Shown one piece after another: positions 8,784 through 17,897 of a stretch of 64,000 nt of DNA. Source of the stretch: JBCBSZ01 sp039185015 (GTDB taxonomy: Bacteria; Actinomycetota; Acidimicrobiia; Acidimicrobiales; Poriferisodalaceae); assembly GCA_039185015.1 (NCBI GenBank), contig JBCDAU010000012.1, positions 74,987 through 138,986 of the forward strand. The letters are read 5' to 3'. A model generated the notes under the pieces. That model was given only the letters and a program-made list of their open reading frames with translations, was not told where the DNA came from and did no database searches. Numbering within the stretch: position 1 is the first letter of the stretch; the number at the start of each line of letters is the position of its first letter. Both the position numbers and the translations under genes were made by a program.

Positions 8784-11700
8784 TCAGCCCTCGTCGAGCG
8801 CCGCGACGATCCGGTCCAGCGCGGCGACGACCGGGGCCGACGGATCGGCGGCGGTGCGGGCCGCCCAGCGGTCGCAGATCTCCGCCCAGCGCTGCGCGTC
8901 CTCCGGTGACAGGGCATCCCGCAGGGCCCCCAGCGCCAGGAGGTTCTGCTCGGCCCGGTCGGTGAGCGTCTGCGCCTCGGAGGCGTAGTGCTCGTCGACC
9001 GCCTCGTCGAGCTCGTCCTCGGTCATCGCCGGCACCACCTGGGCGGCGATGCGGGCCATGTTGCGGTACGAGCCCTGGAGCAGGAACGGCGGCGCGACAC
9101 GGTCCTCGTCGCTCGTCGCCGCCGAGGCGACGTAGGCGCCGTTGACCTGCATCAGGACCGCCTGCGCTCGGCGCACCAGCCGCAGCACCCGCACCGCCTC
9201 GTCGAGCTCACCCGGCTCCCACCGGTGGGCCAGCCCGTCGGTGGTGGGGGCCCGTCGGCCGTCGGCCATGGCCACCAGCGGCTCGACGTCGTCGAGGAGC
9301 CTGGCGGCGTGCGCCGCCAGCGCCGGAGTCGCCGTCAGGCTGTTCTCGACGTAGGAGAGCGCGAACTCGGCGGCGTACTCGTCGGCGACGTCGCCGAGGT
9401 TGTGGACGTCGGCGCGGTTCACGAGCATGTCCGGCAGCTCGAAACGGGCCCCGCCGGTGGAGTACGGGTTGCCGGCCATCACGACGGCGAAGCGCCGGCC
9501 CCGCAGGTCGAAGGTGCGGGACGCGCCGTCGACGACGCCCTCGATGCGGCGGGTCGCGTCCGCCAACGGGATGAACCGGGACAGCAGATCGGGACTCGTG
9601 AACTGGATGTCGTCGATGAACAGCAGGACGTTGCGGCCCATCTGCAGCGCCAGGTTGATCTTGGCCACCTCGGCCCGTGCGGCGGCATTCGGCGCATCGG
9701 CCGGATCGAGCGACGTCGTCGCCGTGCCCAGCGCCGGACCGTTCACCTTGACCATCAGCATCCCGAGCCGATCGGCGACCCACGACATCAACGTGGTCTT
9801 GCCGTAGCCGGGCGGGGAGGTCAGCACGAGCAGACCAGAGCGGGCGAGGTCGGTGGCATCGACGGCGCCGATCTGCCGGGCCAGGTTCGTGCCGACGAGT
9901 GGGAGCAGCGCCCGGTCGATGAGGCGGTTCCGGACGAACCCGGCCATCACCTTCGGCCGATGCTCGTCGAGATCGACGGCGGCGCGCACCTCCTCGACGA
10001 CGGCCTTCCGGGCCTCCTGGTAGGCCGGCCAGCGCTCGGCCATCCGCGTCAACTCGCCGCCGACGCGGTCTGCGAGCTCGTCGAAGCGCACCGCGAGCGA
10101 GCCGTCGGCGAGCTGTGGATGGTCGCCGACCAGACCCTCGACGGTGACCGTGCCGGGATGGCGGATCTCGCGAACGTCGACCTCGGGAGCGGCGAGCAAC
10201 GAGGCGGCCTCGTCAACGTCGAACGCGAGATCCTCGAGCCCCTCGGCGCGCACCAGCCCCGCCACCCAGTCCCGGGCCACGAGGAAGCGGTCGACGGCAG
10301 CGTCGTTCGCCTCGATGGCGAGCTCGAGCTCGCGACGGCCCTCCTCCCCCAGCTTGTCCCGGAGGCGGCGCACCAGATCGGCGGCGGTCGATGCTGCGGC
10401 CACGGCGTCGCCGTCACGGCCGAGCTCGTCCACCAGGAACGCGGCGACTCGATCGATCTCCGGCATGCCATCGAGGCCGGCGAGCTCCTCGACCACCTCG
10501 ACTCGGAGACGATCGAGGCCGTCGGCGACGCCGACCCGCTCCTGAGCCGCGCGGGCGGAGCGGGCGCGGGCGACCAGCGCCGTGCGCTTCGCCTCGGTCA
10601 GCCCTCGCACGGCGACACGACCCCACGCCCGGGCCGCACCGGGATGGCGCAACACCGGATCGGTCGCCCCGCGGGGCAGCACCGCACCGAGGATGCGGGC
10701 CGCGTCGTGATCGTGCACTCCGACCTCGTACCCCTCGCCGTGACGGCGCTCGGCCTCGGTCCGGCACCGGGCTGCGATCTGGTCGGGCACCGCGGCCGCC
10801 GACACGAGGTCGGCGAGTCCCTCGGCGCCTGCCGCGTCGACCACGGCCCAGGCCAGGTACTCGCCTCGGTAGATCGAGGCCGTCTCGGACGGGTGCGGTC
10901 GGTCGAGGAGGTCGGCGAACTCATCGAGTCGCTCCGTGACGTCGAGGCGGAACTCGGTTCCGGTGACCGCGACCTCGACGCCGCCGTCGGACGACGGCGC
11001 CAGCACGAGCTCGACCGGTTGCGCGTTGGGGGCGAAGCGAGACCCACCGAAGGCGATCGCGCCGTCATCGGCCACGAGGTCGGCGGTGTCGCGGACCCGG
11101 CGTCGGGCCTCCTCTGCGGCCGCGGCGAGGGCCGACCGAACCTCGGCGGCCTGCCCGGTCTCGCCGAGGTCGTCGAGCTCGGTGGCCAGGTCGCGGACGC
11201 GGGCGACCATCTGGTCGGCGGCGAAGAAGCCGGCGATGCCGGCCTCGTCCTCGGCTTCGGCGGCACGTCGGGTGATCGTCACCAACAGGCGATCGGCGGC
11301 CTCGGCGATGCGGCGTGCCCGCCGGTTGCGTTCATCGACGAGCTCGGACCGGCGCGCGCCGAACGCCTCGTTGATCCGGTCACGGAGCTCCGCCACGCGG
11401 ACGACGCGCTCGGGGTCGTCGGCGTAGCGGGCGTCGATGCGCTCGGCGTTGACGAGCAGACGGGCGAGCTCGGCGTCGCACTGCTCTGGGGTGGAGGCAG
11501 CGACCACGGCGCCGGACAACGTCTGTTCGACCAACGCGAGCTCGGCGTCGAACGCCTCGGCCGACTCGGCGTCGCGGCGGCGACGTTCCTGACCGTCGAG
11601 CACCGCCCGGGCGCGGTTGGCGGCGGCGGACACGTCGGCCACTCGTCGGACGATCCGCGTGCGCGCCGTCGGGTCGCCGCCGTCGAGCGAGGAGACCGCA

Positions 11701-13634
11701 TCGACGACGGCATCGAGATCACCGGTGACCTCGTCGAGCCGCTCTGCGACGGCGGCGACCTCGGCGGCGGTCGGCGCAGACTCGCCCTCCGCGACGAGGC
11801 CGTCGAGACGGGTCGAGAAGTCGGCGAACGCGGTGTCGCTGTCGAGTACGGACGCCGCCCGCTCGGCCAGCTCGCCGATGGCGCCGTCGAGCCGCTCTAC
11901 GAGCGCCCCGATCCGTTCGTCGTCGGCCTGCGGAACGTCCAGCAGCAGCGCGGCCTCGCCACGGGATCGCCGCAGCGCACCCAGGGCGGAGACGACCTCG
12001 GTCGGCGTCGATGCCTGCCCGGCGGAGTCGACGACGCGCTGCGCAGTGCGCTCGGCGTCGCCGACGGTGGTCTCCGCCTCGGCCTGCTGGCGGCGGACCT
12101 TGGCGTACTCGTCGACGATCTGCCCGGCGGTGTCGACCACACCCCGGAGTCCCTCGTGGACGCCGGCAGCCTGCTCGTCGATGAGCCAGAGGTGGGTGTC
12201 GAGAGCGCGTCGGGCGGCCGAGATGATCGACTCCCAGGTGCGCTCGGACGGCTCGGCCTCCTCGACCAGGCGGGCGACGTCGTAGGCGTCGCCGAGACCG
12301 CGGACGAGGTCGGCGTTCCCGACGCGACGGACCCACGGGTCGCCCTCCTCGCTGCCGACGACCCGGTGGTCGGGATCGGCGAACGCGGTCTCCCACCACT
12401 GCACGGGGTGCACCATCGAGGGCTCGGAGTCCTGCGCAGCCGCCCGGAAGAGCACCGTCGTCCCGTCGCCGAACGGTGCGAACCCATGGCACGGGATCAG
12501 CTGGGCGATCTCCTTCCGGACGAGGTTGTACGGCGCCAGGAGGTAGTCCCCGCCGTCCCGCTCGTGGAAGACGTACAGCACGTCCTCGCCGTTCGGAGCG
12601 ACCAACGCCTCCTCGAAGATCATGTCCGTCGCGGCGACGTCGAACAGGCGCGTGCCGGTCGTGGCGAGGTGGTAGCCACCGGGGAACACCACGCCGTCAC
12701 CGCCCGGGAGGACGCGGCACGCCTCCAGCACGGCGTCGACGCGGGTCACGAGCCGCGTGCGGCGACCCATCACGTAGCAGCGCTCGGGCTCGGCGTAGAG
12801 CGCGACACGCACGAGCAGCACCTCGCCGACGACGGCGTAGGCGACCGTGACGTCGGCCAACGACTGCCCGGGCACCTCGACCGCCTCATCGATCTCGATG
12901 CGGCCGTCGGGCCGTCCGTCGTCGACCCGCACCTGAAGTCGACCACCGCGAAAGCCGACAAACGCCTCGCCGCTCACCGACACGACCGGATGGGCGCCGG
13001 CGACCTGATCCTCACGGGTGCAGGCGATCCAGTCGAAGTCCTGCGCCGGCGGCCAGACGTAGTCCCGATCGCCGCGGGCGTCGAGAAAGGTGACGGAGCC
13101 GTCCGGTTCGATCGCCCACCGGAGCACGGTGAGGTCGTCGAGGCGGTCGCCGATGCGGAACGCGGCGAGCAGCTGGCCGCCGGCGACGCGGAGGTCGGCG
13201 AAGCGGGCCTTGCCGTAGAAGCGATAGAGCTTGTCGAACTCCTCGCGGAACGCCGGGTCGGTGAGGAAGTTGGCCGGGTCGTCGGCGGCGACGGGCACGA
13301 GGTCGGGCGTGTCGCCGCCCGAGTCGACCCGCCGGTAGAGCGCGAGGACGTGCTCGGGCTCGATGCCGGCCAGGTCGAGCGACACGTTGTAGCCGAGCAC
13401 GAGGAGGTCGCCGACCCGGACGAGGTCACGGGCCTCGCAGGCGACCTCCGTCTGGAGCCGGTCGGAACCGAGCAGGCGCAGCGTCGATGAGCCGAAGGCC
13501 TCGGTGCGAAGCGCGTCGATGGCGGCCGCGGCCTCGCTCAGCTCGCGGGCGGTGGTGACGAGGCGCCGACGCAGCAGGTCGTAAGACCCGCCGGTCGGCG
13601 CCGCCCCCGGATCGTCGGTGGCGGTGTCGGTCAC
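8784..13634 (-). CDS. Giant AAA+ ATPase, DUF3686 / 'DNA repair ATPase' family
   Basis: A 1616-residue protein, third gene of the OB-fold/flotillin/ATPase operon. The first ~480 residues are beta-rich and match my memory of the DUF3686 N-terminal region (LRLLGSDRLQTEVACEARDL, VLGYNVSLDLAGIEPEHVLALYR, LYRFYGKARFADLR). Residues ~480-1200 are Ala/Glu/Arg-rich and predicted coiled coil. The C-terminal ~380 residues carry an AAA+ domain: Walker A PPGYGKTT near 1277 and Walker B NVLLFIDDIQ near 1335, with an AGNPYSTGG sensor-like loop. The GTG start lies 7 nt after the flotillin stop. The 'DNA repair' name is historical. Constant pairing with flotillin suggests a membrane-linked remodelling role, which is inference. 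Confidence 0.82.
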   Translation of the reverse strand: MTDTATDDPGAAPTGGSYDLLRRRLVTTARELSEAAAAIDALRTEAFGSSTLRLLGSDRLQTEVACEARDLVRVGDLLVLGYNVSLDLAGIEPEHVLALYRRVDSGGDTPDLVPVAADDPANFLTDPAFREEFDKLYRFYGKARFADLRVAGGQLLAAFRIGDRLDDLTVLRWAIEPDGSVTFLDARGDRDYVWPPAQDFDWIACTREDQVAGAHPVVSVSGEAFVGFRGGRLQVRVDDGRPDGRIEIDEAVEVPGQSLADVTVAYAVVGEVLLVRVALYAEPERCYVMGRRTRLVTRVDAVLEACRVLPGGDGVVFPGGYHLATTGTRLFDVAATDMIFEEALVAPNGEDVLYVFHERDGGDYLLAPYNLVRKEIAQLIPCHGFAPFGDGTTVLFRAAAQDSEPSMVHPVQWWETAFADPDHRVVGSEEGDPWVRRVGNADLVRGLGDAYDVARLVEEAEPSERTWESIISAARRALDTHLWLIDEQAAGVHEGLRGVVDTAGQIVDEYAKVRRQQAEAETTVGDAERTAQRVVDSAGQASTPTEVVSALGALRRSRGEAALLLDVPQADDERIGALVERLDGAIGELAERAASVLDSDTAFADFSTRLDGLVAEGESAPTAAEVAAVAERLDEVTGDLDAVVDAVSSLDGGDPTARTRIVRRVADVSAAANRARAVLDGQERRRRDAESAEAFDAELALVEQTLSGAVVAASTPEQCDAELARLLVNAERIDARYADDPERVVRVAELRDRINEAFGARRSELVDERNRRARRIAEAADRLLVTITRRAAEAEDEAGIAGFFAADQMVARVRDLATELDDLGETGQAAEVRSALAAAAEEARRRVRDTADLVADDGAIAFGGSRFAPNAQPVELVLAPSSDGGVEVAVTGTEFRLDVTERLDEFADLLDRPHPSETASIYRGEYLAWAVVDAAGAEGLADLVSAAAVPDQIAARCRTEAERRHGEGYEVGVHDHDAARILGAVLPRGATDPVLRHPGAARAWGRVAVRGLTEAKRTALVARARSARAAQERVGVADGLDRLRVEVVEELAGLDGMPEIDRVAAFLVDELGRDGDAVAAASTAADLVRRLRDKLGEEGRRELELAIEANDAAVDRFLVARDWVAGLVRAEGLEDLAFDVDEAASLLAAPEVDVREIRHPGTVTVEGLVGDHPQLADGSLAVRFDELADRVGGELTRMAERWPAYQEARKAVVEEVRAAVDLDEHRPKVMAGFVRNRLIDRALLPLVGTNLARQIGAVDATDLARSGLLVLTSPPGYGKTTLMSWVADRLGMLMVKVNGPALGTATTSLDPADAPNAAARAEVAKINLALQMGRNVLLFIDDIQFTSPDLLSRFIPLADATRRIEGVVDGASRTFDLRGRRFAVVMAGNPYSTGGARFELPDMLVNRADVHNLGDVADEYAAEFALSYVENSLTATPALAAHAARLLDDVEPLVAMADGRRAPTTDGLAHRWEPGELDEAVRVLRLVRRAQAVLMQVNGAYVASAATSDEDRVAPPFLLQGSYRNMARIAAQVVPAMTEDELDEAVDEHYASEAQTLTDRAEQNLLALGALRDALSPEDAQRWAEICDRWAARTAADPSAPVVAALDRIVAALDEG

Positions 13635-13641
13635 CGGGCCG

Positions 13642-15660
13642 TCAGTCGCGGCCGTCGAGGAGCTCGCCGACCGAGCGGTCGCCGAGCCCGCCGTCGGTCA
13701 CCGCCTGCCGCAGCCGGGTGGCGAGCTCGCCCCCGGACGAGCCGAGGTTGGCGCTCAACCGGGTGACGAGGTCGGCGATGGTGAGGTCTCGGACTCCGGC
13801 GGCTCCGACACCGCCCAGTCCCTCGGAGACGTCGCTCACGATGTTGCCGTTCCCCTCGAGATAGGGAGCGAGCAGCCGCTTGCCGGTCGCTCCGTTGTCG
13901 ACGAACCCGTCCAGCGCCTGGCCGTGACCGGCCGCGGACAGGATCCGCTCGACGATGCCCTCGTCGGAGACGATCTGCATGTCGGCGTTGGACAACGACT
14001 CGCCGAGCGCGGACGCCGCCGACTTGGCGACGTCGGCCCGTGCCTCGATGGCGGCGAGGTCGATCTCCCGCTCGACGTCGAGCCGCAGGCGGAACTCCTC
14101 GTGGTCCTGCCCGGCGGCGGTCATCGCACCGACACCCTCGGACTTGGCCTTGAGCCCCTCGCCCTCGCCCTCCAATCGGGCCTGGGTCGCGTCGCCCTCG
14201 GCGACGCCGAGCTCGCGCACCGCCTCGGCCTGGGCCCGCTGGACCTCGACGTCGGCGAGGCCGGTGGCCCGGATGGCATCGGCCCGCTCGCGCTCGACCT
14301 GCACGTCGGCGAGCCCGTCGGCCGCCGACTCGGCCTGCGTGCCCTCGGCCCGCCGCTTGGACGCCTCCATCTCCTGGGAGGCGGCATCGGCCTCGGCGCG
14401 GGCGAGGATCGTGCGTCGCTCGGCCTCGGATCCCGCTGCCTGCTTGTCGGCGTCGGCTTCCTTCACCTTGGCGATGAAGGCCGCCTCGGCGGTGCCCTCG
14501 GCCGACTTCACCTCGGCGGTGGCGTGGCGCTGGGCGTCCTCGACGACGCGCAGGGTCGCGATCTCCTCTTCCTTCTGGGCGACGCCGAGATCGGCCTCGA
14601 CCCGACCGCGTGCGACCTCGGCGAGCTCACGGGACCGCAGCTCCTTCTCCTGACCGGCCTCTGCCACCGCGGTGTCGCGGCCGACGACGGCGAGCAACCG
14701 GTCGCGCTCGATCTCCTCGGTCTGGACGGCGATCACGCGCTGACGGTTCGCGTCGGCGAGAGCGACCTCGCGGTCCTTGTTCTGCTCGGCGACGCCGATG
14801 CCCTGATCGGTCGTGATCCGGGCCTCCTCGGCCAGCCGCCTGGACTCGGCCTCGACCTCCGAGGCCGACGCCTCCGCGCGGGCCTGCACGGTGCGGATCT
14901 CCTGCTGCTGGCGCGCCTCGGCCTCGGCCCGGTCGCGCTCCATCTCGAAGACGGCCTTGTCGGCATCGGTCGTCCGCCGGGTGGTCTCCTCGCGCTCGCG
15001 CTCCTGCGCGTCGTTGGTGCGGATGTGCTGGTCGGCGGTGCGCTCGGTGATCTTCCGGATGCCGTCGGCGTCGAGGATGTTGTCGGGGTCGAGCGCCTCG
15101 ATCGGCGTCTGCTCCAGGTAGTCGATGGCGACGTCCTCGAGGACGTACCCGTTCAGGTCCTGCCCGATGATCTCGATGATGGCGTCCTTGAACTCCTGCC
15201 GGGAGATGTAGAGCTCCTCGAACTCGAACTGCTTGCCGGCGGTCTTCAGGGCCTCGGAGAACTTGGCGGCGAAGAGGTCGCGCATCGTGGCGATGTCGGA
15301 GGCGCGCTCGCAGCCGACCTGCTGGGCGACTCGGATGACGGCAGCCTCGGTCTTGTCGACCTTCACGTAGAACTCGACGGCGATGTCGGCCCGGACGTTG
15401 TCCTTGCAGACCAGGCCGTCCTTGCCTCGCCGATCGATCTGGATGTTCTTGACCGAGATGTCCATGGTCTCGGCCTTGTGGATCACGGGGATCACGACCT
15501 GTCCGGTGAAGGTGACCACGACGGTCCTCCACTTGGAGACGACGAGCGCCTGGCCCTGCGGGACCTTGCGGAACAGTCGCGTGACGATCAGCGCCAACCC
15601 GAGGATGACGACGAGGGCGATCGCGATGGCGACGCCGGCAGCGGTGAGGATCCCATCCAT
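13642..15660 (-). CDS. Flotillin-like SPFH/band-7 protein (YqiK type)
   Basis: A 672-residue flotillin. One N-terminal membrane segment (ILTAAGVAIAIALVVILGLALIVTRLF, residues 4-30) leads into the SPFH domain (VPQGQALVVSKW, through the DNVRADIAVEFYVKV strand pair). A very long Ala/Glu-rich coiled coil follows (about 230-540), then a C-terminal helical tail. Flotillins oligomerise at membrane microdomains. The ATG at 15660 has a good ribosome binding site (AGGAG about 7 nt upstream) and lies 7 nt after the stop of the OB-fold protein gene, so an upstream in-frame extension is rejected. The length matches YqiK-type flotillins. Confidence 0.9.
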   Translation of the reverse strand: MDGILTAAGVAIAIALVVILGLALIVTRLFRKVPQGQALVVSKWRTVVVTFTGQVVIPVIHKAETMDISVKNIQIDRRGKDGLVCKDNVRADIAVEFYVKVDKTEAAVIRVAQQVGCERASDIATMRDLFAAKFSEALKTAGKQFEFEELYISRQEFKDAIIEIIGQDLNGYVLEDVAIDYLEQTPIEALDPDNILDADGIRKITERTADQHIRTNDAQEREREETTRRTTDADKAVFEMERDRAEAEARQQQEIRTVQARAEASASEVEAESRRLAEEARITTDQGIGVAEQNKDREVALADANRQRVIAVQTEEIERDRLLAVVGRDTAVAEAGQEKELRSRELAEVARGRVEADLGVAQKEEEIATLRVVEDAQRHATAEVKSAEGTAEAAFIAKVKEADADKQAAGSEAERRTILARAEADAASQEMEASKRRAEGTQAESAADGLADVQVERERADAIRATGLADVEVQRAQAEAVRELGVAEGDATQARLEGEGEGLKAKSEGVGAMTAAGQDHEEFRLRLDVEREIDLAAIEARADVAKSAASALGESLSNADMQIVSDEGIVERILSAAGHGQALDGFVDNGATGKRLLAPYLEGNGNIVSDVSEGLGGVGAAGVRDLTIADLVTRLSANLGSSGGELATRLRQAVTDGGLGDRSVGELLDGRD

Positions 15661-15667
15661 CGGTGAC

Positions 15668-16285
15668 TCAATCTCCTGTTTCCGGGAACATGTCGGACTC
15701 GCGGACCACCGTGTAGGTCGACGCCTCCGGGTCGAACTCGACGAGTCGGATGCGGTCGCCGGCGGCGAGGCCGAGCGACTTCTCGTCACGGATCTCGATG
15801 CGCGACTGGGAACCGTCCTCCCAGTCGGCGTCGGCGTAACCGAAGCGGCCGTCGACGCGACCGGAGCGGACGACGGCGGGCTGACCGATGAGCTCCCGGC
15901 CGTGCGGTGCACGAGCGGTCTCGAGACGATCGCCGAGCGGGCGGGCGATGCGCGCGCCGAGCAGGACGCCTCCGGCCAACGCGACCGCGGCGACCACCAG
16001 GCCGACCACGATCGCCGCGGCGCCGTCGAGCGGATCGACCACGACGAGCTGGCCGACGATCGCCAGGAACCACCCGATCAGCGTGACGATGCTCACGACG
16101 ACCAGCGGGGGGACGCCGGCGACGCCGAGCGACTCGAACGCCTCGTCGAGCGCACCTTCTCCGGCGTCCGACTCGAGGTCGAGGAAGCCGACGATCGAGA
16201 TCGCCCACAGGACGAGGCAGATCACCAGCGGGACACCGAACACCAACCCGAGCGGACTCGTCGCCGCATCCCAGAACTCGGTCAC
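15668..16285 (-). CDS. OB-fold membrane protein (YqiJ/NfeD-like partner of flotillin)
   Basis: A 205-residue protein. Three hydrophobic segments are seen (about 12-33, 52-75 and 82-105), then a soluble C-terminal domain with a beta-strand pattern (ELIGQPAVVRSGRVDGRFG, SQSRIEIRDE, GDRIRLVEFDPEASTYTVV) typical of the OB fold in YqiJ/NfeD partners of flotillins. The GTG start at 16285 follows a GGGGGAG ribosome binding site; the open frame upstream lacks membrane features and looks like a shadow. It is the first gene of the operon, with a possible -10 (TATCTT, plus-strand 16325-16330) upstream. Confidence 0.75.
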   Translation of the reverse strand: MTEFWDAATSPLGLVFGVPLVICLVLWAISIVGFLDLESDAGEGALDEAFESLGVAGVPPLVVVSIVTLIGWFLAIVGQLVVVDPLDGAAAIVVGLVVAAVALAGGVLLGARIARPLGDRLETARAPHGRELIGQPAVVRSGRVDGRFGYADADWEDGSQSRIEIRDEKSLGLAAGDRIRLVEFDPEASTYTVVRESDMFPETGD

Positions 16286-16440
16286 CGCTCCCCCAGCCCC
16301 CGGATGCCACCCGCCATGTCTTCGAAGATACCGACGGCACGGCCCGGTCCGGGCTGGGGACCACCACCCATGGTGCCACCGCCCTCGCAGTGCTCCGGCT
16401 GGCCCGACATCGGCGTCCACCCCTCGGGCAGACTGCTCCG

Positions 16441-16821
16441 ATGGCCGGGGATCCGCACGCCGACGTCGAGACCCTCCACCAGTTCGCGTTGACGCTGCCC
16501 GAGGCATGGCCCGACGAGCCATGGGGCGACCGGGTCGTCAAGGTGAAGAAGAAGATCTTCCTCTTCGTCAGCGGCACCGACTCCGAACGAGCCGTCGCCA
16601 CCTGCAAGCTGCCCGAGTCACGCGAGCACGCGCTGTCCTACCCGGAGGCGTTCCCGACCAGGTACGGCCTCGGGAAGCACGGCTGGGTCACGATGTTCGT
16701 CGACACGGTGCCGATCGAGGAACGTGAGGTCCTGCTCGACTTCGTCGAGGAGAGCTATCGAGCGGTCGCCACGAAGACCCTCGTCAAGCGCCTCGACGAG
16801 GAGCTCGCCGCCGAGAGCTGA
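16441..16821 (+). CDS. MmcQ/YjbR family protein
   Basis: A 126-residue protein with the YjbR fold: an opening helix (HQFALTLPEAWPDEPWG), KVKKKIFLFVSG, then the GLGKHGWVTMFVD strand and a C-terminal helix ending VATKTLVKRLDEEL. Members are labelled DNA-binding by homology to MmcQ, but most are uncharacterised cytoplasmic proteins. The ATG at 16441 gives the normal length; no clear ribosome binding site is visible. It is divergent from the flotillin operon and convergent with the NYN-domain gene. Confidence 0.82.
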   Translation: MAGDPHADVETLHQFALTLPEAWPDEPWGDRVVKVKKKIFLFVSGTDSERAVATCKLPESREHALSYPEAFPTRYGLGKHGWVTMFVDTVPIEEREVLLDFVEESYRAVATKTLVKRLDEELAAES

Positions 16822-16863
16822 TCTCGTCGTCCCCGCGCTGGTCTCGCTTCCTCGATGCTCCAC

Positions 16864-16878
16864 CCCACCTCCGGTGGG
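16864..16878. terminator. Hairpin between convergent YjbR and NYN genes
   Basis: CCCACC-TCC-GGTGGG forms a 6-bp stem with a 3-nt loop, 43 nt after the YjbR stop and 41 nt beyond the NYN stop. It has no T-run, so it is only a plausible bidirectional terminator. The rest of the 97-bp gap shows nothing else. Confidence 0.35.
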
Positions 16879-16918
16879 TCTGCGCATCCGCTCGCTCGAC
16901 GGGCCGCTCGGGCCCTGG

Positions 16919-17299
16919 TCAGCTCAGCCTTCGCCGGAAGCGTCCGGCTCCGAGGGTCACGACCCCCGGGGCGAGCCGGTCGATGAGGCCACGGTCGGAG
17001 GTCACGACCGTCACCTCGGACGGCACGATGTCGACCAGCGCGTCTTCGACGATCTCGACCACGCGGTCATCGGCGGCGTCGCGTCCCCGCCGGCTCGCGA
17101 ACTCGACCTGGAGGTTGCCGCCGGCCAGCACCCTCAGGCGTTCGTGCGAGGCACCGTCGTAGACCACCACCACGTCGTCGTCATGGTCTCGCGCCCACAC
17201 CGCGATCTGCTGGGTCAGCCGTTCGGCCGCGCCGAGCGGGTCGTTCCACCACCCGTCGCCGGCCGCTCCCATCACGTTGTTGCCGTCGATGACCCACAC
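16919..17299 (-). CDS. NYN-domain (YacP-like) putative RNase
   Basis: A 126-residue NYN/PIN-like domain. The acidic catalytic constellation is visible: WVIDGNNVMG at the N-terminus (D5, N7), VVVVYDG (D48), RDAADDRVVE in the middle and VTVVTSDRGLIDR near the end. Such domains cut RNA in a metal-dependent way, for example YacP/Rae1 on ribosome-bound mRNA. The GTG start at 17299 is preceded by a TAGGGT box on the minus strand, 9 nt away. That box overlaps the -10 of the divergent gene at 17327. Confidence 0.82.
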   Translation of the reverse strand: MWVIDGNNVMGAAGDGWWNDPLGAAERLTQQIAVWARDHDDDVVVVYDGASHERLRVLAGGNLQVEFASRRGRDAADDRVVEIVEDALVDIVPSEVTVVTSDRGLIDRLAPGVVTLGAGRFRRRLS

Positions 17300-17308
17300 C
17301 GGGTCGGG

Positions 17309-17318
17309 ACCCTACGCT
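17309..17318. promoter_or_regulatory. Overlapping divergent -10 boxes in a 27-bp gap
   Basis: On the plus strand TACGCT (17313-17318) lies 8 nt before the GTG at 17327. On the minus strand TAGGGT (17314-17309) lies 9 nt before the GTG at 17299. The hexamers share two base pairs, so the two leaderless promoters should exclude each other. Confidence 0.5.
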
Positions 17319-17326
17319 GCTCGGTC

Positions 17327-17764
17327 GTGACGACGCTCGTGACCGTCCTGATCGCCGTCGGCGTGGCGCTCCTCCTCATCGGTCTCCTCGCCATGCGCTG
17401 GCTGCGCGGAGCCCGCGCCGGCGCGATCGCCGCCGGTGAGCGGCTGCTCGGCGGGTGGGAACCGGTGGTCGTGGACACCGCGGCCAACTGCTTCGGCCTC
17501 GCCTCCTCCGGTCCGGGCCAGGTCCGCGGCAACGGCTACCTCGCGGCCACCGAGGACGTCGTCGTCTTCGTCATGTGGGTGCCGCGCCGCGAGGTGAAGA
17601 TCCCGCGGCCCCTCGTCGTGGAGGCGACCACGACCCGCTCCCACCTCGGCAAGACCGTGAACCGAGACCTCCTCCACCTCCGCTGGATCGCGGAGGACGG
17701 GTCCGAGGAGGACAGCGCCTTCGCCGTCAGGAACCTCGGCGCCTGGCTCGACGAGCTCGGCTGA
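17327..17764 (+). CDS. Single-pass membrane protein of unknown function
   Basis: A 145-residue protein. One N-terminal membrane helix (residues 3-24) is followed by an Arg-rich turn (RWLRGARAG) and a soluble domain with alternating strands: WEPVVVDTAANCFGLASSG, then GNGYLAATEDVVVFVMWVPRREVKIP. This is reminiscent of the PH/GRAM-like fold of DUF2550-type proteins, but I cannot name a family with confidence. The GTG start is placed by the TACGCT box 8 nt upstream; an in-frame upstream extension would run through the NYN gene. The stop is followed in the same frame by a GGDEF remnant. Confidence 0.65.
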   Translation: MTTLVTVLIAVGVALLLIGLLAMRWLRGARAGAIAAGERLLGGWEPVVVDTAANCFGLASSGPGQVRGNGYLAATEDVVVFVMWVPRREVKIPRPLVVEATTTRSHLGKTVNRDLLHLRWIAEDGSEEDSAFAVRNLGAWLDELG

Positions 17765-17884
17765 GCGGGCGGCACCATCGTCGGCCCGGCCGACGGGCTC
17801 GACGAGGTGCTCCGCTGCGCCGATCGGGAGATGTACGCCGCCAAGCGGGCCGGCACGAGCCGGGCCGTGCTCGGCGTCGTCTGA
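17765..17884 (+). pseudogene. C-terminal remnant of a GGDEF (diguanylate cyclase) domain
   Basis: Thirty-nine codons after the stop at 17764, in the same frame, read GGTIVGPADGLDEVLRCADR and then EMYAAKRAGTSRAVLGVV before a TGA at 17882-17884. This is the characteristic end of a GGDEF domain (ADxxMYxAKxxGxxR). No start codon, catalytic loop or upstream domain remains. It is not a copy of the intact GGDEF-EAL gene at 19318-21348, whose matching stretch reads ADAALYRAKAAGRNQV. It is best read as the tail of a second, deleted cyclase gene. Confidence 0.6.
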
Positions 17885-17897
17885 GGCAGCCTCCCGG

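Noticed and set aside
8988..13490. 1500-codon open frame on the plus strand opposite the giant ATPase
   Set aside because: It mirrors the ATPase gene, whose domains and codon positions are clear. The antisense translation is His/Gly/Arg/Val-rich without domains; such mirror frames are normal in high-GC DNA.
13618..15666. 682-codon plus-strand frame opposite flotillin
   Set aside because: Leu/Gly/Asp-rich mirror of the coiled-coil coding sequence, no recognisable domain.
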